Below, piece after piece: positions 46,197-57,656 of a DNA stretch of 64,000 bases (the stretch's first letter is position 1; each line of letters opens with the position of its first letter). The stretch lies in assembly GCF_033568475.1 (NCBI RefSeq), contig NC_133123.1, positions 152,473,753 through 152,537,752 on the forward strand, read 5' to 3'. The notes beneath the pieces are model-generated. The model had not been told where the DNA came from. It ran no database searches and was given only the letters and a program-made list of their open reading frames with translations. Position numbers and translations under genes: made by a program. The stretch is from Henckelia pumila (taxonomy: Eukaryota > Streptophyta > Magnoliopsida > Lamiales > Gesneriaceae).

Positions 46197-46283
46197 ATGC
46201 CTCAGAGACGAGTAGTCCTTAGGTGTGAAATTGGGTAAATTAAGATTTTGGTGCAGCTACATGGAAATATTTTCTGCGTGCAG
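46197..46283 (+). pseudogene. Gag remnant joined to intron-like end
   Basis: ATG at 46197 gives MPQRRVVLRCEIG then a stop. The first residues resemble a Tekay-type basic gag start. The whole gag core and zinc knuckles are absent. The segment ends ttctgcgtgcag at 46283, identical to the presumed intron acceptor of the sister element, after which protease sequence starts. The deletion thus fused the gag start with the end of the intron-like segment. Confidence 0.65.
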
Positions 46284-49200
46284 GGAGAATTCTAGTAGGA
46301 GGAAATTCCACGTGTGCGTTGCTAGATTCGGGAGTTGCGCATTCGTTTATCTCCCTGGAGTTTATCAGACGGATAGACATTAAGCCCGAGGTTGCTGAAA
46401 CAGGGTATGATGTAACCATGCCGTCTGGACAGGTTCTTTCTACCACTAGTACCTGCAGAGGCTTGGAGATGGATTTACAGGGGCGCACTACCAGAGCAGA
46501 TTTAGTGGTCTTACCGTTGACGGGATTCGATCTGATTTTGGGTATGGACTGGTTGATAGTCAATGGAGCTTCGATTGATTTTCGTCGGAGGTCAGTGTCA
46601 GTGCAACCGTCAGAAGGCGACCCGTTTACTTTTTATGCATCTCAGAGCAGTAGTACTCCTCAGGTGATATCTCTTATTCAGGCGAGAAAGTTGTTGAGAC
46701 GGGGTTGCCGAGGTTTTCTAGCGAGTATTGGCACGGCCTCAGAACCATCTAGCAGATCATTATCAGAGATAGAGGTGGTTCGTGATTGTTCGGACGTCTT
46801 TCCGGAGGATGTTGCAGGAATTCCACCAGTGAGAGATGTGGAGTTCAGCATCGACTTGGTGCCAGACACCGTGCCTATCTCTAAGGCACCGTACAGACTT
46901 GCTCCTACCGAGATGAAAGAGTTGAAGGAGCAGATTCAGGAGCTATTAGAGAAAGGCTTTGTTCGTCCTAGCTTTTCTCCATGGGGAGCTCCGGTGTTAT
47001 TTGTGAAGAAGAAGGATGGCAGTATGAGATTGTGCATCGATTACCGAGAGCTCAACAGGGTCACAGTGAAGAACAAGTATCCACTGCCGAGGATAGAGGA
47101 TTTATTTGACCAGTTGCAGGGAGCTTCAATGTTCTCCAAGATCGACCTGCGATCTGGTTATCATCAGTTGCGTGTTAGAGATGCAGATGTGTCCAAGACT
47201 GCTTTCAGGACACGATATGGGCATTACGAGTTCTTAGTGATGCCATTTGGGATGACCAATGCTCCAGCGATTTTCATGGATCTCATGAACCGAGTCTTTC
47301 AGCCGTATCTAGATCAGTTCATCATAGTCTTCATTGATGATATCTTGATCTATTCTAGGAGCATTGAGGAGCATAGACAGCATCTTCAGACAGCCTTGCA
47401 GACTTTGAGGGAGCATCGTTTGTATGCCAAGTTTAGCAAGTGCGAGTTTTGGCTCGAGCAGGTGGCATTTCTTGGCCACATTATTTCAAGAGATGGGATT
47501 GCAGTTGATCAGTCGAAGGTTGAGGCAGTGCAGAATTGGGGTATTCCGAAGAATGCTTCGGAGATTCACAGTTTCTTGTGTTTGGCAGGGTATTATAGGA
47601 AGTTCATCAAGGGTTTTTCCTCTATTGCAGTACCCTTGACTTCCTTAACCAAGAAGAATGCGAAGTTTATCTGGAGTTCAGACTGTCAGAGGAGCTTTGA
47701 TCAGCTGAAGAAAGCACTCACTACTGCACCGGTGTTAGCAGTGACAATACCACACGAGGAGTTAGTGGTGTACACCGACGCGTCTAAGCTGGGTTTAGGC
47801 GCAGTGCTTATGCAGTGTGGCAAGGTTATTGCGTATGCGTCGAGGCAGCTGAAGGTTCATGAGCAGAATTACCCGACGCATGACTTGGAGTTAGCAGCAG
47901 TGGTTTTCGCTTTGAAAATCTGGAGAAACTATCTGTATGGCGAGAAGTGCAAGATTTTCACAGACCACAAGAGTCTCAAGTACTTCTTCACACAGAAGGA
48001 GTTGAACATGAGACAGCGCCGATGGTTGGAGTTGGTGAAGGATTATGACTGTGACATTAGCTACCATCCGGGTAAAGCTAATGTAGTAGCAGATGCTTTG
48101 AGTAGGAAGTCGTCAGTGGTCTCATATTTGACCGTACAGTTACCACTACAGAGCGAGATTCAGATATTTGACTTGGAGTGTTATCCGAGTGGTCATGCAT
48201 CGAGCTTGTCAGTGTTGACGGTGCAGCCAGTTCTGCGAGATCGGATCAGGGATGGACAGTCTACGGATGAGGAGTTGCAGCGATGGAGACAGAGAGATGA
48301 GGCTAGGGGTAACTTCTTGTATACAGTGGTGGATGGCATCGTTCAGTACCGTGGTAGGATGTGGGTACCGAACGTCGATCAGTTGAGAGCTGAGATTTTA
48401 GCAGAGGCTCACACATCTCCGTACTCCATTCACCCCGGAAGTACGAAGATGTACAAAGATTTGCAGCTATTGTATTGGTGGCCCGGGATGAAGAGTGACA
48501 TCGGGAGAGTGGTGTCAGAGTGCATGACTTGTCAGCAAGTCAAGGCAGAGCATCAGCGTCCAGCAGGACTTCTTAGACCTCTTCCTATTCCGGAATGGAA
48601 ATGGGAGAATATTACGATGGACTTTGTGGTTGGCTTACCGAGGAGTGCCAGAGGTTGCACAGCGATTTGGGTGATTGTGGATTGACTCACCAAGTCAGCT
48701 CATTTCTTGCCGGTAAGGACTACTTACTCATTGACACAGTATGCAAAGCTTTACATCAAGGAGATTGTTAGGTTGCATGGCATACCAGTGTCGATTGTGT
48801 CAGACAGAGATCCGAGATTCACATCCGCGTTTTGGAAGAGTCTGCACATAGCTTTGGGGACTAGAATTTTATTCAGCACAACATTCCATCCCCAGACAGA
48901 TGGTCAGTCTGAGAGAGTGATCCAGGTTCTCGAGGATCTTCTGATAGCTTGTGTCATCGATTTTCAGGGCTCGTGGGATACTAGACTGCCAATAGTGGAG
49001 TTTACCTATAACAACAGTTTTCAGTCGTCTATAGGTATGGCTCCTTATGCAGCATTGTATGGGAGGAGATGCAGATCTCCTGTGCATTGGGATGAGGTTG
49101 GTGAGAGGATTTTACTTGGTCCTGAAATTGTGCAGCAGACATCTGACATTGTGACTCAGATTCGAGATCGGATGAGGACTGCTCAGAGTCGTCAGAAGAG

Positions 49201-49657
49201 TTATGCAGATACCAGACGACGAGATTTGGAGTTCGCTGTAGGTGATCACGTATTCCTGAAGGTGTCACCTATGAAGGGAGTAGTGCGATTTGGCCGGAGA
49301 GGCAAGCTTAATCCGAGGTATATAGGGCCATTCGAGATCTTGGAGAGAGTTGGCATATTGGCCTACCGTTTAGCTCTACCACCAGGGCTAGCGGCAGTGC
49401 ACAACGTTTTCCATGTATCCATGCTTCGGAGGTATGTCTCCAACCCGTCGCATGTATTGGATTTTGAGCTTCTTCAGTTGACACCGGAGTTAGAATTTGA
49501 GGAGAGGCTTATACGGATCCTGGATAGGGAGGAGCAGAGGCTTAGGACGCGGGTCATACCGATGGTCAGAGTCCAGTGGCTGAATCACTCAGAGGAGGAA
49601 GCTACTTGGGAGACCGAGGCAGACATGAGGATTCGCTACCCGGAGTTGTTTGGGTAA
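46284..49657 (+). pseudogene. Pro-Pol of the gag-less gypsy element, one premature stop
   Basis: One continuous frame with a single TGA at 48683-48685. Protease motif [10 protein letters not shown] (Val where relatives have Ala); RT with [11 protein letters not shown] and [10 protein letters not shown]; RNase H ([13 protein letters not shown]); integrase zinc domain ([10 protein letters not shown]) and core. The stop falls in the integrase core between IWVIVD and LTKSAHFL, where the sister copies have Arg. After it the frame resumes with [18 protein letters not shown] and the chromodomain-like end WETEADMRIRYPELFG, stopping just before 49660. With no gag, it is non-autonomous even if the stop were bypassed. 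Confidence 0.93.
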
Positions 49658-49689
49658 GTACTTTAATTTCGAGGACGAAATTCAATTTA

Positions 49690-49702
49690 AGGGGGGGAGA
49701 AT
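49690..49702 (+). other. Polypurine tract
   Basis: A G-rich gggggggaga-type tract before the 3' LTR, following tttcgaggacgaaattc. Confidence 0.88.
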
Positions 49703-52535
49703 TGTAACACCCGGTATTTTTAATACGTAAATCCGCATGCATAATTAGGGAATTTAATTATTTAAATTTGTGATTTATGGGTTAAATAATTATGTGAATT
49801 ATTTGTGCATGATTTAATTTATTTTTAAGCATTTAACCCATAATTAGTGATTTTACGATTTTTAGTATTTTAATTGTTTTGATCGCGTAGACGGGACCGT
49901 GGACGGACGAGATGACAACTTTCTAGCCAATTTATTCCATGAGCATTTTTAGAGCCCAAAAATATTATTTTGAGTTTTATTACCTCAAAATTTTTAGTAT
50001 TTAATTTTATATAATTTTAGGAGTCCATTTTTATCCAAATTTAGCCATTTTAATGACTTTTAATTATTTTTAAAATTCCCTTAAATTTTAATTTCGGGAT
50101 TTTTATATTTTTAACTTAAGTTATCAGATTTTAACTTTTATTTGGAGTTTTAAAATTTTATATTTAAAACTTTTAATTATCCTAAAACCTATTTTAATTA
50201 AATTAAAAACCTAAACCTAATCTACCCAAACCCCACGTTATTTTCCCATCAGCCGCCTCCCTACCTACTATTCATCATCTTCTTCCTCGAACCACAGCCA
50301 AGGAGGGTCCATAGCCAAATTTCTTCGAAGTTGCAAGGTTGCTCGTCGTCCCGTCGTTCCGGAATCGTTTTACACGTTGCTTTCTCTTCAACTTCGGTGC
50401 AAGGCATGATTCTTTCTTTATTTTTCGTGCCATATCAGTTATTATGCGTGTGTGTGTAGGCATCAAACTTTTCATTGAAATTTTCAGTAAAACAAATCGG
50501 ATTTCTGGAGGTATGCACATGGTTCTTTGATTTCATTAACATACTCACGTTTTTATGGTTATGGGCGTGCATGGCTGCTGGTCCATGGTTCAGAGGGGGT
50601 CTTAGGGTCCCTAGGCTGGGTTTGGTTGGATGGTTAAGGCTAGAACAGGGCTGGAGTCGAGCTGCATCAGTTCTGGGTCCAAGGGTGCGCAGGTTCAGGG
50701 TTCTGAGGAAAAGACTTCGTTCCCCTTCTCCAGGCCACTATTTTGGGTGAGGCCTGAAGGGCTTGAACCATCTAGATGTTGGTTAGGATTGAGAAGTGGT
50801 TTCATGGAAAAATATGGCCGGAGTAGGAAGAACGATCGAAAGTCCCGGCGCTGCTCAGGTCTGCGCGCAAGTCTAGGATAGGCTGACTTGCAGAGGTCCG
50901 TTCTCCTTAGTTATGCCATCATTTTGGCTGGTTTTTAGCTTTTGGAAACGTCTTTGAGTGCACTACGTTCGTGAGGTGGTTTCACGGCCAAATGTTTCTG
51001 GAGCAGATGACACGAACGAATCTCGTGGAACTGCTCAAACTGTTGGCCGAGAAAGGGGTAGGGAGAGGAGGTTTTGGGCTAGTTTCGGGTCTGGGCCGGG
51101 TCTGAGTGGTCCGGGTCGGGTCAGTAGGGTAGTGGGTCGGGTTAAGTTGGTCCGGGTCTGGGTTGGTGGGCCGGGCTCGAGTCTTTTTAATTTTAAAGTA
51201 TTTTATGATTTAATGGGTTTTTGGGCCAATTAATTAGAAATAAAAGGATTTGGGTTCCATTTAATTATTTGGGTTAAGTTTAATTATTATTGGGCTTAAT
51301 TAAATTAATTAAGTGAGTCTACTAATTTTCATGGGCTTTAGGGCCCATGAAAGTTATTGGGCCAGTCTTTGGGCTTTTAGGCCCATTGGGCCAGAATTGG
51401 TTGTTAATGGGCTTGAATTATTTAATTGGGCTTAGAATAATTTTATTGGGCTTAAGTATGTTATTGGGCCAGTCTCAGTGTTAATGGGCCAGATTTAAGT
51501 AAATGGGCTTGAGTGTTAGGGCCAGCAGTCCAGTACAATCCATGAGAAAATTGCATGTCTCCTGATTATATATTTAATTATTTTTATGCATTGAAGTTAT
51601 TTTAATATGTATATGTTAGTATGAAATTAAATTAAATATATATGAAGGACACACATTTTATTTAAGTACATGCATTCATGAAATAATTTTATGTATGATT
51701 AAATGTTTAAGGTTGAGCAATAAGAAAATATTTTATGTTGGAAGTTGAAGTAGTGTGACAATTTGAGATTTGAGGGGGATTCGTCCCCATATGTGAACTA
51801 TTGAAGGGCAGTTTACTGCCAATTTAAGAGGTGATTCGTCACCGCCACGTACGTTGGTTTCCACGCTGATCAGTATTTAATGTATGATTTAAGGTTACAC
51901 TACTGATACAACCATGCGATGTTAGAAAATAATTTGCTCAACAATATTTATGTATTATGTTATTTAAGTTAATTTAAGTTATGATATGTTATGACATTTT
52001 TAAGCATGCTCATTCATGTATATGTTATGTATTAGTAGTAAATTGATTTAAATTATTTTAAATCCTTGTTATGTTAGCATGTTGTGCTTCTAGGCTTACT
52101 ACACTGGTATGGTGCAAGTGAGTACGTAGAGGATGTAGTACCCACCGGAGGCGAGGACGTATGAGCGGACTGACAGTAATCCCCGTGACCGTGATAGATG
52201 TCTGAGTCGTTATGCATGTGTTGAATATTTTTTTTTGTATGTTACATTTTTAAGTATTTTTCAGTGGTTGGGTTTTGGAATGTTACTTTTAAATATTTTT
52301 AGTGCATGCAGTTTTTAATTATTTCCTCATGACAGTATTTTAATTAAATGTAGACTCAGATATTTATTTTATTAAAAAATGCATTTTTATTTAAGTATTT
52401 ATTTATTTATTTATTTTTAAATCTTTTTATTCTGTGCATATATGTATGGGCATATATGTACATATTTTATTTAGTAAGTATAAAAAAAAAATTTCCGCAT
52501 ATTTATTTATTAATTATAGAGTTAGGATCATTTCA
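49703..52535 (+). repeat. 3' LTR of the gag-less gypsy element
   Basis: 2833 bp, same family as 43180-46010, ending ggatcatttca and followed by ctata. Has a short extra tatgtatgggca block near 52440 that the 5' copy lacks. Confidence 0.93.
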
Positions 52536-52540
52536 CTATA

Positions 52541-53385
52541 AACATGTGGAAGTTCGTTTAAAATACTTACATTGAACGAAACTATCATACCATTGATATG
52601 ATCAGTACAAACGCTTGAACACACTTAAAACCCCATGTAAAAATAATCAATTATTAAATAAAATAAAATTTCATCAAGATTTAGGGTTTAATCTTTGTTA
52701 CATTAGGAGTATTTATCATTTTATTTTAATATAATTAGATCACGTGATCCCTTAGATTTTTTTTATATATAGAAGCTGACATATATGTTAATTCAAAGAC
52801 TAACATTTGACCAAATCATTGAAAAATAAATATTCATGTAACATAGAATAATACCAAAATTTATGATATCATATGGTAACTTTGATGATACAATGCAAGT
52901 ATTTAATTTCGTCAAAATTAAGGATTATCATACGATAAGTTCGATGCTAAACAATTTAACATTATTTGGGGTTTGAGTGTTAAAACATGTGAGTTTCCTG
53001 TGTGATCCAATTTTTCGATATAGTTCATCTAAGTTTATGTACAACAAAACCAAAATACCTAAAATTTTCTCTAAAAATTTAATTTTAGATCGTATTATGG
53101 ATAGTGAATGAATTGTTCAACTTATAATAATTTTTTTCTAAAGAAGACAATTTTTTTAAAAAAAAAATTAACCCAAATATTTCATATTCTCGAACGCAAG
53201 ACAACAAACTGCGACATTTTTTTCTTTAGAGTAAACCTCGAATTTGACTTAGGATGTCATTTTGTCTGAATCTCTCGTGGTCGGCCACCCAGGGCCCCAC
53301 CCGTTTGTAGGATGTCATTTTTATTGTCACCGGTATTAATTCAAACTATAATATGAAATTTTATTGTAACATTAATTCGTTGAAC
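52541..53385. other. Intergenic region upstream of the DUF3537 gene
   Basis: AT-rich, no gene. Near its end is a 44-bp GC-richer insert (53264-53307) between two copies of taggatgtcatttt (53250-53263, 53308-53321), the footprint of a small insertion with a 14-bp target duplication. Confidence 0.55.
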
Positions 53386-53407
53386 CACGTGTGTGTCTAT
53401 ATATAAG
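53386..53407 (+). promoter_or_regulatory. G-box and TATA box of the DUF3537 gene
   Basis: CACGTG at 53386-53391 (bound by bZIP/bHLH factors) and tatatataag at 53398-53407, about 90 bp before the start codon, an appropriate distance for a plant core promoter with a short leader. Confidence 0.6.
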
Positions 53408-53497
53408 AGCGGACTCGCCGATCCTTCTACTCTACGACTACTATTTCTTGAACTTTCCGTGAAAGCTTGTACCCCGCGCATTTCCACTTGTACAATC

Positions 53498-56021
53498 ATG
53501 GCGTCCGAAGAGCTCCCCCTCATGGAGGATCGTCACGCGGAGCTCGAAAAATCCCTGAAATCACTCGAAGCCTTCCTAGGACTGCTCGGATTCTGCCAGT
53601 ACACTTGGCTGCGGACCGCTCTCTCGTGGATCGCGTTCATCCTGCTCGCCGTCGGGCTGCCGCTTCTCGCGATCGAGTTCTCGCGGTGCTCCGGCTGCGA
53701 AAGGTACGAGATTCCGGATTTCGAGATGGAAATCCTCGTTTTCCGGGCTCTAGTCGCCGCTGTTTCTCTTCTCTGTGTGTCCCGAACTCTGCGTAAGTAT
53801 GGCGTGCGGAGGGCGCTCTTCGTCGATAGGTGCCACGGCCACTTGGCACAGTTCCGCAAACAATACATTCAGAAAATTCGTGTAAGAATTTTTATGAAAA
53901 CCTCCGTATGCTATGGTTGGTAGATAAAATTGCTTCATTGTTTGTATCCCAAATTTGAGTTATATTTTATTCACCAGCTTGATTACGAAGTCTTGTTATG
54001 TTATGTGCATCGAGCTTCTATCATAGTAACAAAGTCGGAATTGCATCCGCAAGGGGATTTCTAGTCGTAGAACTTGTCACAGACTGGTTGCACGGTGTGG
54101 TTGGCTAGCATGGTTTGTAGGATATTTTATTAGTATGAGGTTGCGCACAGAGTGCACCTAATGTGCGTAATGGTAGTGGCTCGGGTCACACGAAAAAAGG
54201 TCGAATTGCATTCTATCGAATATGTTGGAAACCTATATACGTATGAAAAACTTTAATGTACATGAAAAGGATGGATCTTTTGTCTACCATTTTTCTTTGA
54301 TAGATCGTGATCATGGTACGATCGATGATGTGTTGTTTTCCATGTGCTCGTGAAAGCTAATTCAAAATTCAAACTGTGTGTTACTGTTAGAAAGATTACG
54401 TGATTCAAGTTGAGGCAATCGGAGGGTGTCATACTTCATAATATAATAAATTTAGTTTTTGATTAACGTGAACAATTTTATATCTGGTTTCTGTAGACCA
54501 TCTTTCAAGTTTGCTATCGAATTCATACTTCATAATATAATAAATTTGTGTTGTGCAGGTCTTTTACTGTTTGCTGGCATCGTGGTTTGGAGCCTGCTTT
54601 CTATTGAAGATTGCACGTGAGCTTACTCGCGTATTATATGTACATCAGTATCCGTGGGGGTTGTCTGCCGTTTTGTTTTTCTCTTGTCTTTTGTCTTGGG
54701 CGTATTCGACTTTAGTCTTTCTAGCAGGGTGTGGCCTGTTCAATTTGGTTGGCAATTTGCAAGTGATACACTTCGAGAATTATGGGAAAGTTCTTGAGAG
54801 GGATTTGGATGTTTCAGTTTATATCGAAGAACACATGCGTCTAACACACGACTTATCGAAAATAAGCCACAGGTTCAGGATTTTTCTTCTGCTGGAATTC
54901 TTAATTGTCACGGCTTGTCAATTTGTGTCTCTGCTTCAGACAACAGAGAATCGTGGTATCATCAACCTCGTCAATGGAGGAGATTTTGCGGTGTGTATCC
55001 CTTTAACTTCGTCGATAGTGTATCATGCAAAGCAATTAGGGTTTGAAAAGCTGATATGTTTGATAATTCCACATAATTTCAAGTTCCTGGACTTGAACTA
55101 GTTTGGTTTCTATGCACGTTACATGCTTTTAGACCACGAAAAAGTGAAATAGTCGAGTTTTCTCTAAAATGAGTTCAAGGGGTTACCTGAGTACAAGTTC
55201 ATATTTTGTTTTCTCCATTGTCTCGTCCTTATTTGCATGCTCGAGCAAAGTATTTATACACAAGTATATGAAACATTTACAGTAATTTAGTTTTAACAAG
55301 AAGCATGAGTCCTGGCTTCATCACTTTACCTGTTTATGCAGCTGCTCTCTATTGTTCAATTAGTCGGAATAGTTCTTTGTCTAACGGCAGCAGCAAAGAT
55401 ATCACATAGAGCTCAGAGTCTTGGTTCAGTTGCTAGTAGGTGGCATGCAATGGTAACTTGCAATTCTAATGACGCCTTGGGGTCTGGATATCTAGGCAAT
55501 GCTGAAAATCCTGAATTGTCCCGTCCTGCGGGTTCATTACCAATAAATTATTCAGAAAGTGATTTGGAGTCTGCTGATCTTATGCCTTTGTCCACAAATG
55601 TTGAGCTGTACTCCTCTGCCTCTTCATATCACAAGAGACAGGCTTTTGGTGCGTGCTTATACCCACCCATATATTTATATGCTAAAATATTTTCCGAATT
55701 TTCATGTGATAGACATAGGTAGTGTTTGGAAATGCTAAAAACAAAAGTGATTATGAGCTTTTTGTCTTTACAAAATTGCCTAAATCTCGGTTGTATTTGT
55801 GTTCCCTCCAACGTGATCCTTATTTTACTTAAGATCCGTGATATATATATCCTCATCATAGGTTAACTTTCTTTGCAGTTACATATGTGCAGTCCAACAC
55901 TGGTGGATTTACCATATTTGGATGGATGGTTGATCGGATGCTCATCAACACAATCTTCTTCATCGAGCTCTCCCTCGTTTTCTTCGTTCTGGGGAAGACC
56001 ATCACGATCACCACAAGATGA
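53498..56021 (+). CDS. DUF3537 multi-pass membrane protein (plant gustatory-receptor-like), four exons, 421 aa
   Basis: Exons 53498-53881, 54559-54990, 55342-55648, 55879-56021; all introns are GT-AG and the sum is 1266 nt. The start MASEELPLMED is chosen over an upstream in-frame methionine because the TATA box at 53398 places transcription start after it. About seven hydrophobic segments are visible (residues near 45-65, 83-102, 129-144, 160-190, 240-260, 273-290 and 390-415), with a long soluble stretch near 300-375. Length and the C-terminal pattern (RQAFVTYVQS, then GFTIFGWMVDR) fit the plant DUF3537 family (PF12056), reported as structurally related to insect gustatory receptors. Its plant role is unknown to me. 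AATAAA at 56465. No defects seen. Confidence 0.88.
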
Positions 56022-57053
56022 AATGCACGCACAAGTAATCTTTTAAATGCCCGCACGCACGCGCGCACAGACACACACGCATGAAACCTTTAGTTTGAAT
56101 TTACACTCTTACTCATCCCCTTCTTTTTCAATGGGGGTACCAACTAGAATAGCTATGAACGAGAAAAATCAACATTAACCTTATGTAGGGTATGCTAGTG
56201 CTACATTTAACTCTTGTTATGTAATGGCTTTGTGCAAGCTCAGAGATATTTATGCTAACCTATAGCATAGGTTACAAGTGTCGTTTGTTCGTTTTTCTGG
56301 ACACTAGACGTCTAGACCCCAACTCGGACATGTCTTGTTGCGGTTTAGTTAAACTGTTATATATATGGTGTCGACTATCAAGAATGTTCGTTTAACTAGA
56401 CGTGGCTGTAATGGTAGTGTATGTATTGTGTCACTGTAGACTATCCACTCTTGCAGAATTAGCGAATAAATCGAATCCATAATTCATAGTATCCTTCTTC
56501 CCGATATTGCTTTCCAAGAAGTTTCTGTAGTTTAACAGAAAGTGAACAGTTTTGTTAAAAACGTGATGCTTGTATATATTTTAAAAAATGAATGTCATAA
56601 ATACATTTAAGGAAAAAAAAATGAGGAAAGGGGAGGTGACACGGAGATCAAGGAATAGGAAATTAGGAAAACACAAATTACAAAATCCCAACTCCTCGAA
56701 CAATAAAAATTAACAATTACATGTTATAGAACCCAACCTGCAGATTTTAAAAATAGATGTAGTGAATTAGAACTTGAAATTGCATAAATAATATAATAAA
56801 AAAAAACACACAAGTTTTTCATATGCAATTGAATCGGCACATAGCCAGAAAATATTTTAACATTGGCGGGATAAAATCCAAATATGTCCTTAAAGTTTTT
56901 TAATTTTTTCAAAAATATACTAACACTTTATTCGTTTCTAATTATGTCCCTTATTTAACAAATAGTTTTCTTAATATGTCCCTCAAACTAAAAATTGCCT
57001 ATAATACCTTTATTCTAACAATTATAATTAATATTTCCTCTGAACTCAAAAAA
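56022..57053. other. 3' region of the DUF3537 gene and junction to viral DNA
   Basis: 56022-56570 looks like 3' UTR and flank, including an alternating purine-pyrimidine run (56049-56080) and AATAAA at 56465. From about 56580 the DNA is AT-rich with repeated aatatgtccct words (56882, 56944 and 56976 regions). The last few hundred bases may be the leader of the integrated virus or host DNA; the border cannot be fixed. Confidence 0.45.
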
Positions 57054-57064
57054 TGGTATCAGAG
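57054..57064 (+). other. Pararetrovirus primer binding site
   Basis: tggtatcagag, complementary to the tRNA-Met 3' end; it marks nucleotide 1 by convention in this family. The first ORF starts 90 nt later. Confidence 0.8.
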
Positions 57065-57143
57065 TCTAGGTAATTTTATTCAGATTTTATATTATTCATT
57101 AAATCATACTTTTCTTTGTTGAGGAAGAGATTTTCAACAAACC

Positions 57144-57656
57144 ATGGATTCAAACGAGAGTTTGAACCAGAAGGATTTCATTTATATGAAATCCCATAAA
57201 CAAGTGAATCTATTTAAAATAGATTTTTTACAACAGAACTTAAAGAGACTTAGGTCTTTTATACTTTCTGAAGAGATTAAGAAATATGATTTTTAATTCT
57301 CAATTCTAGAGATCACACCAGATTCCTCTAAACTCTCCGGAGATCTTAGAGAAATTCAAAAGACGGTACAATATTACAGTAATCAGCTGTATGAAATACC
57401 TCGGCAAATTGGAGAAATCCTTAAAAAACAAGAAGAAATTCTTGTAACTCTAAAGGATCTTCAAACTAAAATTATAAATCTAGAACATACTTTTGGTTTT
57501 AGAAAAAGAAATACAGGAGGAAGGTTACCACTCTCGTTTGGTACCGAACCTCTGTTATATCAGAAAGGTAAAACCAAAATGGTTCAAAAACCTTTAACTG
57601 ATGATGAATTGATGATTAATCTTATAAAGACAGTATCAGAGAAAAATACTATCTGA
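57144..57656 (+). pseudogene. Coiled-coil viral ORF upstream of the coat protein, one internal stop
   Basis: One frame runs from ATG 57144 to TGA 57654-57656 (170 codons plus stop), with a single in-frame TAA at 57294-57296. The second part is rich in Glu, Lys, Ile and Leu with heptad-like spacing (EIPRQIGEILKKQEEIL), predicting a coiled coil like small virion-associated proteins of this virus family, though I see no diagnostic motif. The terminal TGA overlaps the next ATG (tgatg), an arrangement used for termination-reinitiation in several caulimovirids. Confidence 0.6.

Larger units (their letters stand above)
43180..52535 (+). mobile_element. Ty3/gypsy Tekay-like retrotransposon lacking gag
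   Basis: 9356 bp with LTRs of 2831 and 2833 bp (43180-46010, 49703-52535), TSD ctata (43175-43179, 52536-52540), primer site 46013-46024, purine tract 49690-49702. LTRs start tgtaacacccgg, clearly related to the element at 15188-34026. The 3692-bp interior has only a 13-codon gag start and a pro-pol with one stop, so it is defective. LTR divergence by eye is roughly 1-2% with several small indels. Confidence 0.94.

Noticed and set aside
53393..53497. Longer start for the DUF3537 protein (35 extra residues upstream)
   Set aside because: The upstream ATG lies on or before the TATA box at 53398-53407, so it would not be in the transcript; MASEELPLMED is the better start.
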